Origin: Streptomyces alboniger
Lineage (GTDB): Bacteria; Actinomycetota; Actinomycetes; Streptomycetales; Streptomycetaceae
Length of the DNA: 64,000 bases
Assembly (NCBI RefSeq): GCF_008704395.1
Contig: NZ_CP023695.1
Coordinates: 1,798,001 to 1,862,000, forward strand
Direction of reading: 5' to 3'
A model generated the notes under the pieces. That model did not search any database, was not told the origin of the DNA, and saw only the letters and a list, made by a program, of their open reading frames with translations. How positions within the stretch are numbered: position 1 is the stretch's first letter; the number at the start of each line of letters is the position of its first letter. This document shows, one piece after another, positions 24,750-32,529 of the stretch. The translations under genes were made by a program, and so were the position numbers.

Positions 24750-25696
24750 CCGCCACCGCCACCAGCACGCCCGCCCTCACCCACGCGCGCGTGCCCGCTC
24801 CGAGGACTCCCGGACGGCTGCGCGCCTGGGCCACCAGGGCGCCCCTGCTCCCCGCCCTCGTCTTCATGATCGCCGTGACCCAGCTGCCGTTCGTGGCCAC
24901 CCTGGTGATCTCCTTCTTCGACTGGAACGCCCTCTATCCGGATGCCCGCTCCTTCACCTGGTTCGCCAACTACTCCGAGGTCCTCACCGACCCCGACCTG
25001 CGCACCTCGGTCCTGACCACGATCCTGCTCACGGCGTCCGTGGTCCTCGCGAGCCTCGTCCTGGGGCTCGGCCTCGCACTGCTGCTCGACCGCCGGTTCA
25101 AGGGGCGCGGCCTCGTGCGCACGCTGCTCATCGCGCCGTTCCTGCTGGTGCCGGTGGCCGCCGCGCTGCTGTGGAAGCACGTGCTCTACAACCCCGAGTA
25201 CGGCCTTTTCAACGGCCTTCTGCGCTGGGCCGGCGGGGAATCCGCGGCACAGCCCGAGTGGATCTCCACCACCCCGCTGCTCGCCATCGAGGCCTCCCTG
25301 GTGTGGCAGTGGACGCCCTTCATGATGCTGATCCTTCTCGCGGGGCTCCAGAGCCGCGATACCGAACTGGTCGAAGCGGCCCGCATGGACGGCGCGAGCG
25401 ACTGGCAGGTCTTCCGCCATCTGACGCTGCCGCACCTGCGCCGCTATCTCGAACTGGGCGCCCTGCTGGGCTCGATCCACATCGTGCAGAACTTCGACGC
25501 CGTCTTCACCCTCACCTCGGGCGGCCTCGGCACCGCCAACCTCCCCTACACCGTCTACCAGAGCTTCTACCAGGCACACGAGAACGGCCTGGCCTCCGCG
25601 GCCGGCGTCCTCGTCGTCATCGGCTCGCTCGTCATCGCGACCTTCGTGCTGCGGGTCGTCTCGTCCCTGTTCCGTGAGGAGGCGTCCCGCGCATGA
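24746..25696 (+). CDS. Sugar/polyol ABC transporter permease (MalF-like)
   Basis: 316-residue inner-membrane permease of the CUT1 type with six to seven membrane segments. The ATPase-contact loop is EAARMDGASDWQVFRHLTLP (EAA motif). The N terminus is a short Thr/Ala/Pro-rich cytoplasmic stretch. ATG overlaps the binding-protein stop and the gene overlaps the next permease, so it is translationally coupled in the importer operon. The periplasmic part GFIRG is not evident; assignment rests on the EAA loop, size and context. Confidence 0.92.
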   Translation: MTATATSTPALTHARVPAPRTPGRLRAWATRAPLLPALVFMIAVTQLPFVATLVISFFDWNALYPDARSFTWFANYSEVLTDPDLRTSVLTTILLTASVVLASLVLGLGLALLLDRRFKGRGLVRTLLIAPFLLVPVAAALLWKHVLYNPEYGLFNGLLRWAGGESAAQPEWISTTPLLAIEASLVWQWTPFMMLILLAGLQSRDTELVEAARMDGASDWQVFRHLTLPHLRRYLELGALLGSIHIVQNFDAVFTLTSGGLGTANLPYTVYQSFYQAHENGLASAAGVLVVIGSLVIATFVLRVVSSLFREEASRA

Positions 25697-26523
25697 GGAA
25701 CGTACGCGTCAAGGGCGTGGGGCTCGGTCTGACCGCGTGGCTCGCCGGGATCCTGTTCTTCCTGCCCATCGCCTGGATGGCGCTGACCTCCTTCCACTCG
25801 GAGGAGGACGCGGCCACCAACCCGCCCTCGCTCGCCGCCTCGCTCACCCTCGACGGCTACCGCGACTTCTTCGGGGCCGGCGGCGGCGCGAGCCCCTGGC
25901 CGTCGCTCGTCAACTCCACGGTGGCCTCGGTCCTCTCCACGCTCTGCGTGCTCGCGCTGGCCCTGCCCGCCGCGTACGCCCTGTCCATCAGGCCCGTGAA
26001 GAAGTGGACGGACGTGCTCTTCTTCTTCCTGTCCACGAAGATGCTGCCGGCCGTGGCGGGCCTGCTGCCCCTGTACCTCTTCGCCAGGAACACCGGGCTG
26101 CTGGACAACATCTGGCTGCTCGTCCTCCTCTACACCTCGATGAACCTGCCGATCGCGGTGTGGATGATGCAGTCCTTCCTCGCCGAGGTGCCGAAGGCCG
26201 TCATCGAGGCCGCCCGGATCGACGGGGCGCGGCTGCCCACCGTCCTCACGCGCGTGGTGGCGCCCATCGCGCTGCCCGGCATCGCCGCGACCTCCCTGAT
26301 CTGCTTCATCTTCAGCTGGAACGAACTGCTCTTCGCGCGGGTGCTCACAGGTGTCGTCGCCCAGACCGCGCCCGTCTTCCTGACCGGCTTCATCACCAGC
26401 CAGGGCCTGTTCCTGGCGAAGGTGTGCGCCGCGTCGCTCGTGATCTCCCTGCCGGTGCTCGCCGCGGGGTTCGCCGCCCAGGACAAACTGGTCCAGGGCC
26501 TGTCGTTGGGAGCCGTGAAATGA
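25693..26523 (+). CDS. Sugar/polyol ABC transporter permease (MalG-like)
   Basis: 276-residue second permease of the same importer with six membrane segments. The EAA loop is EAARIDGARLPTVLTRVVAP. The end QDKLVQGLSLGAVK is typical of MalG-like proteins. It overlaps both neighbours by ATGA. No ATPase gene follows; in Streptomyces such importers usually share the multitasking ATPase MsiK encoded elsewhere, so the transporter depends on a gene outside this window. Confidence 0.92.
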   Translation: MRNVRVKGVGLGLTAWLAGILFFLPIAWMALTSFHSEEDAATNPPSLAASLTLDGYRDFFGAGGGASPWPSLVNSTVASVLSTLCVLALALPAAYALSIRPVKKWTDVLFFFLSTKMLPAVAGLLPLYLFARNTGLLDNIWLLVLLYTSMNLPIAVWMMQSFLAEVPKAVIEAARIDGARLPTVLTRVVAPIALPGIAATSLICFIFSWNELLFARVLTGVVAQTAPVFLTGFITSQGLFLAKVCAASLVISLPVLAAGFAAQDKLVQGLSLGAVK

Positions 26524-27509
26524 AGGCCGCGATCGTCGAGTCGGTGGGCAAGGTCGTCGTCGGTGAGGTGCCCGACCCGGCGCCCGGCCCCCGCGAGGTC
26601 GTCGTGGAGGTCGCCGCGTGCGGCCTGTGCGGCACCGACCTGCACATCCGCCAGGGGGAGTTCGCACCCACGCTGCCGGTGGTGCCCGGCCACGAGTTCG
26701 CCGGTACCGTCGTCGAACGGGGCCGTGACGTCACCGGGCTCGCCCTCGGCGACCGGGTCGCGGTCGACCCCTCGCTGCACTGCCACGAGTGCCGCCAGTG
26801 CCGGGCCGGGCGGGGCAACATGTGCGAGCGGTGGGCCGCGATCGGCGTGACCACGGCGGGCGGCGCCGCCCAGTACGCCCTCGCGCCCGCCGCCAACTGC
26901 GTACGGCTCCCGGACCACGTACGCACCCAGGACGCCGCCCTGATCGAGCCGCTGTCCTGCGCGGTGCGCGGCTACGACGTGCTGCGGGCGCGGCTCGGGG
27001 CGCATGTGCTGATCTACGGCTCGGGAACGATGGGCCTGATGATGCTGGAGCTGGCCAAGCGGACCGGCGCCGCGAGCGTCGAGGTCGTCGACGTCAACCC
27101 GCGGCGGCTCGCGACGGCGGCGCGGCTCGGGGTCTCGGGCTCGGCGGCCGGTGCCGACGAACTGGACCGCCCGGAGGGCTGGGACGTGGTGATCGACGCG
27201 ACGGGCAACGCGGGCGCCATCCAGGACGGCCTGGACCGGGTCGCCAAGGCGGGCACGTTCCTCCAGTTCGGCGTCGCCGACTACGCCACGCGCGTCACCA
27301 TCGACCCGTACCGGATCTACAACCAGGAGATCACCATCACCGGTTCGATGGCGGTCCTGCACAGCTACGAACGCGCGGCCGAACTCTTCGCGGCGGGGGT
27401 GCTCGACCCGGAGGTGTTCATCAGCGACCGGCTGCCGCTGGACGACTACCCGCTGGCACTGGACCGGTTCGCCGCCGGACTGGGCCGGAAGATCGTCGTC
27501 GTGCCGTAA
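26520..27509 (+). CDS. Zinc-dependent medium-chain alcohol/polyol dehydrogenase
   Basis: 329-residue medium-chain dehydrogenase. Catalytic zinc ligands in AACGLCGTD and GHEFAG; structural zinc cysteines in LHCHECRQCRAGRGNMCE; NAD-binding site in VLIYGSGTMGLMML followed by VEVVDVNPRR, where the Asp suggests NAD+ preference. It resembles sorbitol/threonine dehydrogenase-like enzymes. Start overlaps the permease stop (ATGA). It probably oxidises the imported polyol or sugar alcohol to a ketose, the first internal step of the route. Confidence 0.9.
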   Translation: MKAAIVESVGKVVVGEVPDPAPGPREVVVEVAACGLCGTDLHIRQGEFAPTLPVVPGHEFAGTVVERGRDVTGLALGDRVAVDPSLHCHECRQCRAGRGNMCERWAAIGVTTAGGAAQYALAPAANCVRLPDHVRTQDAALIEPLSCAVRGYDVLRARLGAHVLIYGSGTMGLMMLELAKRTGAASVEVVDVNPRRLATAARLGVSGSAAGADELDRPEGWDVVIDATGNAGAIQDGLDRVAKAGTFLQFGVADYATRVTIDPYRIYNQEITITGSMAVLHSYERAAELFAAGVLDPEVFISDRLPLDDYPLALDRFAAGLGRKIVVVP

Positions 27510-27531
27510 TCCGGGCGGCAACGAAAGGGCG

Positions 27532-27549
27532 GCGCGGGCCCACCCGCGC
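27532..27549 (+). terminator. Hairpin after the dehydrogenase gene
   Basis: GCGCGGG and CCCGCGC form a perfect 7-bp stem with loop CCCA, 22 bp past the stop of the polyol dehydrogenase. Likely end of the deoR-ABC operon. Confidence 0.5.
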
Positions 27550-27599
27550 GACCGGGGCTGAGAGGGCCTTGCGCACGGGCCGGGAAAAACCCTCCGTGA

Positions 27600-27632
27600 G
27601 TAAGGGAACGGCAAAGCGGGGTCGTTCGTTAC
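27600..27632. promoter_or_regulatory. Inverted repeat just upstream of the TerD gene
   Basis: GTAAGGGAACG (27600-27610) and CGTTCGTTAC (27623-27632) are inverted copies apart from one inserted base. The element ends eight bases before the terD-like start, so it could be an operator or an mRNA hairpin that masks the ribosome site. Confidence 0.35.
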
Positions 27633-27639
27633 CCCTGGC

Positions 27640-28866
27640 ATGACAGCTATGACCCCCGGCTCGAACATCCCCCTGGCCGCCGCCCGCGTGGCGGTGGACG
27701 TCGCCGCTCCGGTGCGGCTCGACGTATCGGGCCTGCTGCTCACCGCCGACGGCAAGGTGCGCTCCGACGACGACTTCATCTTCTTCAACCAGCCCTCGGG
27801 CCCCGGTGTGACCTACCAGTCGGGCGGTGGCACGACCCCCGACAAGATCACCGTGGACACGGCCTCCGTACCGCCCGGCATCGAGAAGATCGTCGTGACC
27901 GCGAGCCCGGACGCGGCGGGCCAGACCTTCCAGGGCATCGAGCCCACCGCCACCATCCGCAACGCGGACGACGGTTCCGTGCTCGCCACGTTCACCCCGC
28001 CGCAGCTCGGCGCCGAGACGGCCCTGGTGATCGTCGAGATCTATCTGCGCAACGGCGCGTGGAAGGCCCGCGCGGTCGGTCAGGGGTACTCGAACGGCCT
28101 CGCGGGCATCGCAACGGACTTCGGCGTCTCGGTCGAGGAGCCCGCCCCGGCCCCGGCCGCCGCCCCCGCCGCTCCGATGGCTCCCCCGGTGGGCCGGCCG
28201 GCCCAGGGCCCGCCCCCGCCGGTCGCCGACCCGCGTCAGGCCGCCCCGGCCGCGCCCGCCGCTCCCCCGGCGCCCGCGCCCGGCGCCGGGAAGATCAACC
28301 TGGACAAGGGCCGGGTCAGCCTCCAGAAGAACCAGACGGTGTCCCTGGTCAAGGGCGGCAAGCCGCTGCTCTCCCAGGTCAAGATGGGCCTCGGCTGGGA
28401 GCCCGCGTTCCGTGGCAAGGACATCGACCTGGACGCCTCCGTCATCGCGTACGGCCCCCATCGCAACCACGTCGACAGCTGCTACTTCGGCAAGCTGTCG
28501 ATCGTGAACGGCGCGATCAAGCACTCCGGTGACAACCTCACGGGCGAGGGCGGCGGCGACGACGAGGTGATCGTCGTCGACCTCGGCCGCCTCCCGCAGG
28601 ACGTCACGGGCCTGGTCTTCACGGTGAACTCCTTCTCCGGGCAGAAGTTCACGGAGGTCGCCAAGGCCTACTGCCGCCTGATCGACGCGGCGTCCGGCGA
28701 GGAGCTGGTCCGCTTCGACCTGACCAACGCCGAGGCGCAGACGGGCGTCATGATGGCCAAGCTCATCAAGCAGTTCACCGGCGAGTGGGAGATGACCGGC
28801 ATGGGGCAGTTCGTCAAGTCCCGCACCGTGCGCGGCATGGTGAAGCCGGCGGCGCAGGCGCTGTAG
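27640..28866 (+). CDS. Double TerD-domain protein
   Basis: 408 residues with two TerD (tellurium-resistance/stress) domains joined by an Ala/Pro-rich linker of about 55 residues. Domain 1, residues 10-170, has RSDDDFIFFNQPSGPG and a TerD calcium-type acidic cluster; domain 2, from about 217, has GLGWEPAFRGKDIDLDASV and NLTGEGGGDDE, a second acidic metal site. TerD proteins bind Ca2+ and act in cytoplasmic stress complexes linked to tellurite, phage and envelope stress in some bacteria. Here the gene is monocistronic, not in a ter cluster. Two in-frame ATGs lie three codons apart; the first was used. Confidence 0.93.
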   Translation: MTAMTPGSNIPLAAARVAVDVAAPVRLDVSGLLLTADGKVRSDDDFIFFNQPSGPGVTYQSGGGTTPDKITVDTASVPPGIEKIVVTASPDAAGQTFQGIEPTATIRNADDGSVLATFTPPQLGAETALVIVEIYLRNGAWKARAVGQGYSNGLAGIATDFGVSVEEPAPAPAAAPAAPMAPPVGRPAQGPPPPVADPRQAAPAAPAAPPAPAPGAGKINLDKGRVSLQKNQTVSLVKGGKPLLSQVKMGLGWEPAFRGKDIDLDASVIAYGPHRNHVDSCYFGKLSIVNGAIKHSGDNLTGEGGGDDEVIVVDLGRLPQDVTGLVFTVNSFSGQKFTEVAKAYCRLIDAASGEELVRFDLTNAEAQTGVMMAKLIKQFTGEWEMTGMGQFVKSRTVRGMVKPAAQAL

Positions 28867-28876
28867 GGCACGCATG

Positions 28877-28920
28877 CGTGAGGGGCGGAAGGCCGCGTGC
28901 GCGGCCCGCCGCCCCTCACG
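28877..28920. terminator. Long nested bidirectional terminator
   Basis: Perfect 12-bp outer arms (28877-28888 and 28909-28920) enclose a second perfect hairpin, GGCCGC-GTGC-GCGGCC (28891-28906). It separates the convergent terD-like gene and the small Tudor-domain gene. Confidence 0.85.
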
Positions 28921-28944
28921 TGCGTCGGATCAGGTCTTCGGATG

Positions 28945-29172
28945 TCAGAGCTTGGCGAGCTTCGGGTAGGGACTCAGGAACCGTCCCTGACGGCCCGCGA
29001 AGTCGATGACGACCGCGTCCTCTCCCTCGACGCCGACGATCCTCCCGAGTCCGTACTGGTCGTGGGAGACACGGTCACCCACGGCGAACTGCTCTACGGG
29101 TGGGGCGGGCGGAGCGGGCACGTTGAAGGGACTGTTCGGCAGGTGGCGGCGCGAGCCGGCGGGCCTCGTCAT
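28945..29172 (-). CDS. Small stand-alone Tudor-like protein resembling the PcrA/UvrD C-terminal domain
   Basis: 75 residues. The last 48 (FAVGDRVSHDQYGLGRIVGV, then VVIDFAGRQGRFL and PYPKLAKL) match the C-terminal Tudor-like domain of actinobacterial PcrA/UvrD1 helicases, which contacts RNA polymerase; it is also CarD/KOW-like in type. The first 27 residues are a basic and then Pro-rich tail. No helicase part is present. A natural role would be binding RNA polymerase or competing with PcrA, but this is inference. There is no ribosome site before the ATG, and a CATACT -10-like box ends six bases upstream, so the mRNA may be leaderless. Confidence 0.8.
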   Translation of the reverse strand: MTRPAGSRRHLPNSPFNVPAPPAPPVEQFAVGDRVSHDQYGLGRIVGVEGEDAVVIDFAGRQGRFLSPYPKLAKL

Positions 29173-29378
29173 ATTCGAAGTATGCGCCCCCGGACGCCCG
29201 ACGCACCATGCTCCGAGCTCACACCGCTCTCACATCGGTATGGAACAGACACACAAACCCCAGTCACGGCAACGCATCCGGCACCTTGGGACGACCCGAA
29301 AGGGTTACGGGAATCACGTTCCGTACCACGGGAGCGACGCACCGCGACGGAACGCCGCACGGCAGCCGCAACCGTACG

Positions 29379-30425
29379 ATGCCGCTTAGACGTCGCACAG
29401 ACCGTCAGATCATCCTGTCGCCGCAAGGGCCCGCCCCGGGCCCGCTGGAAGGAGCGCCCGTGGAGGTCGGCGGGTACCGGATCGTTTCGCCGCTCGGCGA
29501 GGGCGACAGGGGCCGTGTCCAGCTGGCGCGGTCCGCGTCCGGGCGGCCGGTCGCCGTCAGGACGGTCCACGCGCACCTCGCGGCCGGCCCGGGGTTCCGT
29601 GAGCGCTTCCGGCGCGAGGCCGCCGCCGCGCGGGCCGTGACCGGCCCGTACTCGGCCGCCGTGCTCGACGCGGATCCGGACGCCGAGGAGCCGTGGCTCG
29701 CGGTCGAGTTCTGCGCGGGGCCGGGTCTGCCGGAGGCGGTGGCCACGTACGGGCCGCTGGGCGAGGCCGATCTCGCCGCGCTGGGCGCGGCGCTCGCCCA
29801 CGCCCTGTCGGGGGTGCACGCGGCCGGGGTCGTCCACCGCGGCGTGAAGCCCTCCAACGTCATCGTCACCCGCACCGGGCCGAAGCTCCTCGGCTTCCGC
29901 GTGGCGGGGCGCACGGCCGACGAGGGTCCGGAGGGCGGTGGTCCGGACGCCGGTGGTCCGGACGCCGGTGGTCCGGCCATCGGTTCGCCCGGCTTCATCG
30001 CCCCCGAGCTGCTGGCGCGGGACGCCCGGCCGGGGCCCGCGGCCGATGTGTTCGCGCTCGGCGCGGTCCTCACGGTGGCGGCGACCGGGCGGGGCCCGTT
30101 CGGTTCGGGCCGCGCCCCGGAGGTCCTGCACCGCACGCTGCACGAGGAGCCGGACCTGCTGGGCGTGCCGGGCGCCGCCTGGGCCGGCTTCCTCGGGCGC
30201 TGTCTGACCCGCGCCCCCGCGGCCCGCCCCACGGTCGCGGAGGTGATGGCCTGGTGCGGGGAGCGGGCCGCGGCGTTCCCCTGGTGGGCGAGCGAACCGG
30301 TCGCCGACCTGATCCACCGCCATGAGGACGACGTCACGGAATTGCTGGAGTGGGACGAGGAAGCACCGGCGGCGCCGACCCCCTGGCCGGCGCCACTGCC
30401 GGGAAATCACCGCGGGACACCTTGA
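29379..30425 (+). CDS. Ser/Thr protein kinase-like protein, predicted pseudokinase
   Basis: 348 residues with a complete kinase fold but broken catalytic residues. The glycine loop YRIVSPLGEGDRGRVQLAR is present; the VAIK lysine is R61 (VAVRTV); HRD reads H153-R-G155 with V-K-P-S-N kept; DFG reads G172-F-R174 (LLGFRVAG). The activation-segment end GSPGFIAPELL and DVFALGAVLT are intact. So phosphotransfer is unlikely and a scaffold or allosteric role is more likely. No membrane segment or PASTA domain. A 15-bp repeat encodes GGPDA units in the activation loop. ATG giving MPLRRRTD chosen for domain fit. First of four co-directional genes ending with a protease. Confidence 0.88.
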   Translation: MPLRRRTDRQIILSPQGPAPGPLEGAPVEVGGYRIVSPLGEGDRGRVQLARSASGRPVAVRTVHAHLAAGPGFRERFRREAAAARAVTGPYSAAVLDADPDAEEPWLAVEFCAGPGLPEAVATYGPLGEADLAALGAALAHALSGVHAAGVVHRGVKPSNVIVTRTGPKLLGFRVAGRTADEGPEGGGPDAGGPDAGGPAIGSPGFIAPELLARDARPGPAADVFALGAVLTVAATGRGPFGSGRAPEVLHRTLHEEPDLLGVPGAAWAGFLGRCLTRAPAARPTVAEVMAWCGERAAAFPWWASEPVADLIHRHEDDVTELLEWDEEAPAAPTPWPAPLPGNHRGTP

Positions 30426-30494
30426 CCCGCGGTGCCCACGGCAATAGACAGCACGTACGTGCACACGCACCACCCGCGGGGGGAGGCGAGCCGA

Positions 30495-30734
30495 GTGGAC
30501 GCACATCGGGCGCGCAGCCTCCATGAGGACCGGCTGATGAGGCTGGCCAATGTCACCGGCGTCGGCACCGGGAGGGACCTGCACTCGGGTGAGGACGTGA
30601 TCGTCGTCTTCGTCACCCACCGAGTGCCCCGTGACCGGCTCCACGACGAAGACGTGGTTCCGGACGTGCTCGAAGGTGTCCCCGTACGCGTGCTCGCCAT
30701 CGGCGAGGTCGAAGCGCGGGACGGCGAGCCGTAG
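30495..30734 (+). CDS. Small protein equal to the N-terminal domain of the neighbouring protease
   Basis: 79 residues from a GTG with GGGAGG upstream (a longer frame starts 63 bases earlier). Residues 17-75 align with residues 35-96 of the trypsin-like protease encoded 73 bp downstream: LANVTGVGTG with LANVVGFGHG, VIVVFVTHRV with AVLVFVTQKV, and DEDVVP with ERDVVP, then VRVLAIGEV with TDVVAVGHV. It is thus a free copy of the protease's N-terminal domain. Free copies of propeptide-like domains often act as inhibitors or chaperones of the matching protease; that is inference here. No signal peptide. Confidence 0.72.
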   Translation: MDAHRARSLHEDRLMRLANVTGVGTGRDLHSGEDVIVVFVTHRVPRDRLHDEDVVPDVLEGVPVRVLAIGEVEARDGEP

Positions 30735-30807
30735 ACCCTGGTGTCGGCGGCGCCGCGGCGCGGCCCGGGACTCCCGCCCTGCATCCAAGGGGAAGAGGTG
30801 GTCCGGC

Positions 30808-31974
30808 GTGGAGAGCCGGCCCGAACTGACGCGAGGACCCACCGGCGGCCAGCTGAGCGACAGCTCGCGGCGGCAGGCGGTCTCCGATTTCCTGCGGCCC
30901 GAGCAGCCGCTCGCCAACGTCGTCGGCTTCGGCCACGGCGTGAAGTGGTCCGACGGCCGGCCCACCGGTGAGCCCGCCGTGCTGGTGTTCGTCACCCAGA
31001 AGGTCTCCGAGTCCATGCTTCCGGAGCGGGACGTCGTCCCGCGCCACATGGATGACGGCACCCCCACCGACGTCGTCGCGGTGGGGCACGTCGCGGCGCA
31101 GCGCCGGCAGAGCAGGGCCGGCGGCCGCCGCGCCGAGGACCGCGCGCCCCTGCCGTACGACTCCGAGGGCGGCGTCGCCGGGCAGTTGGCGGGCCTCGGC
31201 CAGCCGCAGCTCGAAGAGCCGGCCGGGCGCGGCGCGTTCGAGCCGCAGCTGCTCAAGCGCCGGATGCGGCCGTGTCCCTCGGGCTTCTCGGTCGGCAACG
31301 TCCGGGTGACGGCGGGCACGCTCGGCGGTGTGGTGTACGACTTCCTGCCCGGCGCCTCCGTCGACCCGCCGGGTTCCGGCCTCGGCGTGCCGGCGAAGTT
31401 CTACGTCCTCTCCAACAACCACGTGCTGGCCGACTCCAACCGGGCACAGCTGGGCAGCGCGATCGTGCAGCCCGGTGTCTTCGACGGCGGGCAGGACCCG
31501 GCGGACCGCATCGCGACGCTGGAGCGGTTCATCACGATCCAGTTCGCCCCGCAGATCCCGCTGGAGCGGCAGAACAACGTCGTGGACGCGGCGCTCGCCT
31601 CGGTCGACTTCCAGGACGCGACGCGTGAGCAGTACTTCAGCGGTGCGCCGCGCGCCTGGCGCCGCAAGGCGAACGTGGCGGTCGGCGACCTGGTGAAGAA
31701 GACCGGCCGGACGACGAACATCAGCTTCGGCCGGATCATCGCGGTCGACGCGACCATCGACGTCAACTACGGCACGGCGGGCACCGCCCGGTTCAAGGAC
31801 CAGATCCTGACGACGAACATCTCCGCGGGCGGCGACTCCGGTTCGCTGGTCGCCTCGCGGGACGACGTCGCGCTCGGGCTGCTCTTCGCCGGGTCCTCGG
31901 TGGTGACCGTGGTCAACCACATCGAGAACGTCCGCGCGCTGCTGCGCGTGGAGATCGCCGAGCTGCTGGCCTGA
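30808..31974 (+). CDS. Trypsin-like serine protease with duplicated N-terminal domain (Nal1-like)
   Basis: 388 residues from a GTG with AAGGGGAAGAGG upstream. Residues 35-96 form the domain also found alone in the preceding gene; a linker rich in Arg/Gly/Glu follows, then a trypsin-fold domain from about 150. The triad is visible: H205 in LSNNHVLADS, D260 in NNVVDAALASVD and S344 in ISAGGDSGSLV. No signal peptide or membrane anchor, so it probably acts inside the cell or is released in another way. It resembles the uncharacterised Nal1-like/S1-S6 peptidases in actinobacteria. Cotranscription with the flanking genes is likely from spacing and strand. Confidence 0.85.
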   Translation: MESRPELTRGPTGGQLSDSSRRQAVSDFLRPEQPLANVVGFGHGVKWSDGRPTGEPAVLVFVTQKVSESMLPERDVVPRHMDDGTPTDVVAVGHVAAQRRQSRAGGRRAEDRAPLPYDSEGGVAGQLAGLGQPQLEEPAGRGAFEPQLLKRRMRPCPSGFSVGNVRVTAGTLGGVVYDFLPGASVDPPGSGLGVPAKFYVLSNNHVLADSNRAQLGSAIVQPGVFDGGQDPADRIATLERFITIQFAPQIPLERQNNVVDAALASVDFQDATREQYFSGAPRAWRRKANVAVGDLVKKTGRTTNISFGRIIAVDATIDVNYGTAGTARFKDQILTTNISAGGDSGSLVASRDDVALGLLFAGSSVVTVVNHIENVRALLRVEIAELLA

Positions 31975-32000
31975 CGGTCGGGAGGGAAGGAGGGTCTGCC

Positions 32001-32450
32001 ATGACCACGCAGGCACGCAGGCAGAAGGGCCGGACGCGGGCGGAGCACCGCTTCCACAATCCGCAGGGCGCCGAGGTCAAGACGCGCGACGAGGCGTTCG
32101 CCGCGCCCGCGGCCGGTGTGTCGGCCGAGGCCGTGGCGGCGGACGCCAGGCTGACGCTCCACAACGGCTCGGTCACGTTCGCCATCGAGGTGAAGTACAA
32201 CCCCAACACGTACCCGCACGTGGTGACCGGCGGGCGGATCGCGTCCGGCATCTGCGGCGCCCCGTGGGAGATCACGGGCGGCTCACTCGGCGACGCGCTG
32301 CGGCTCGACGCCAGGCGCGTGGGGCAGGGCGCGTGCGCGGACAGGATCACGATCGTGGGCGAGTACCAGAATCCGCCGGCGTACCGGGGGACGTATGGGT
32401 TCGACGGGGCGTCGTCGTCGTTCAAGCACACGACGCGTTACGCGTGCTGA
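32001..32450 (+). CDS. Uncharacterised small protein downstream of the protease
   Basis: 149 residues, ATG with GGAAGGAGG upstream, 26 bp after the protease gene. The first 50 residues are basic then Ala-rich and probably disordered; the rest looks like a small beta-sheet domain with alternating strands (RLTLHNGSVTFAIEVKYNPN, GALDRLD-like turn region, RITIVGEYQNPPAYRGTYGF). Three cysteines occur in GICGAPW, GACAD and at the C terminus. No signal peptide or known motif. Position suggests it is a substrate, target or cofactor of the protease. I do not recognise the family. Confidence 0.65.
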   Translation: MTTQARRQKGRTRAEHRFHNPQGAEVKTRDEAFAAPAAGVSAEAVAADARLTLHNGSVTFAIEVKYNPNTYPHVVTGGRIASGICGAPWEITGGSLGDALRLDARRVGQGACADRITIVGEYQNPPAYRGTYGFDGASSSFKHTTRYAC

Positions 32451-32473
32451 CGCCTGCGGCGGCGTGAGCGGAT

Positions 32474-32507
32474 CCCGGGTGGGCCTGGGCTGCCGGGCCC
32501 ACCCGGG
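32474..32507. terminator. Bidirectional hairpin terminator
   Basis: Perfect 12-bp arms (32474-32485 and 32496-32507) with a 10-base loop between the convergent ends of the protease cassette and the next gene. Confidence 0.8.
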
Positions 32508-32529
32508 GTGCTGGGGCCCCTCTACGGGC

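Noticed and set aside
27640..28866. Tellurite-resistance ter cluster
   Set aside because: Only one double TerD protein; no terB, terC or terZ neighbours.
32001..32450. Similarity of the APW/GG pattern to OAA-type lectins
   Set aside because: Only a few short matches, no tandem repeats and wrong spacing; not enough to name a lectin.
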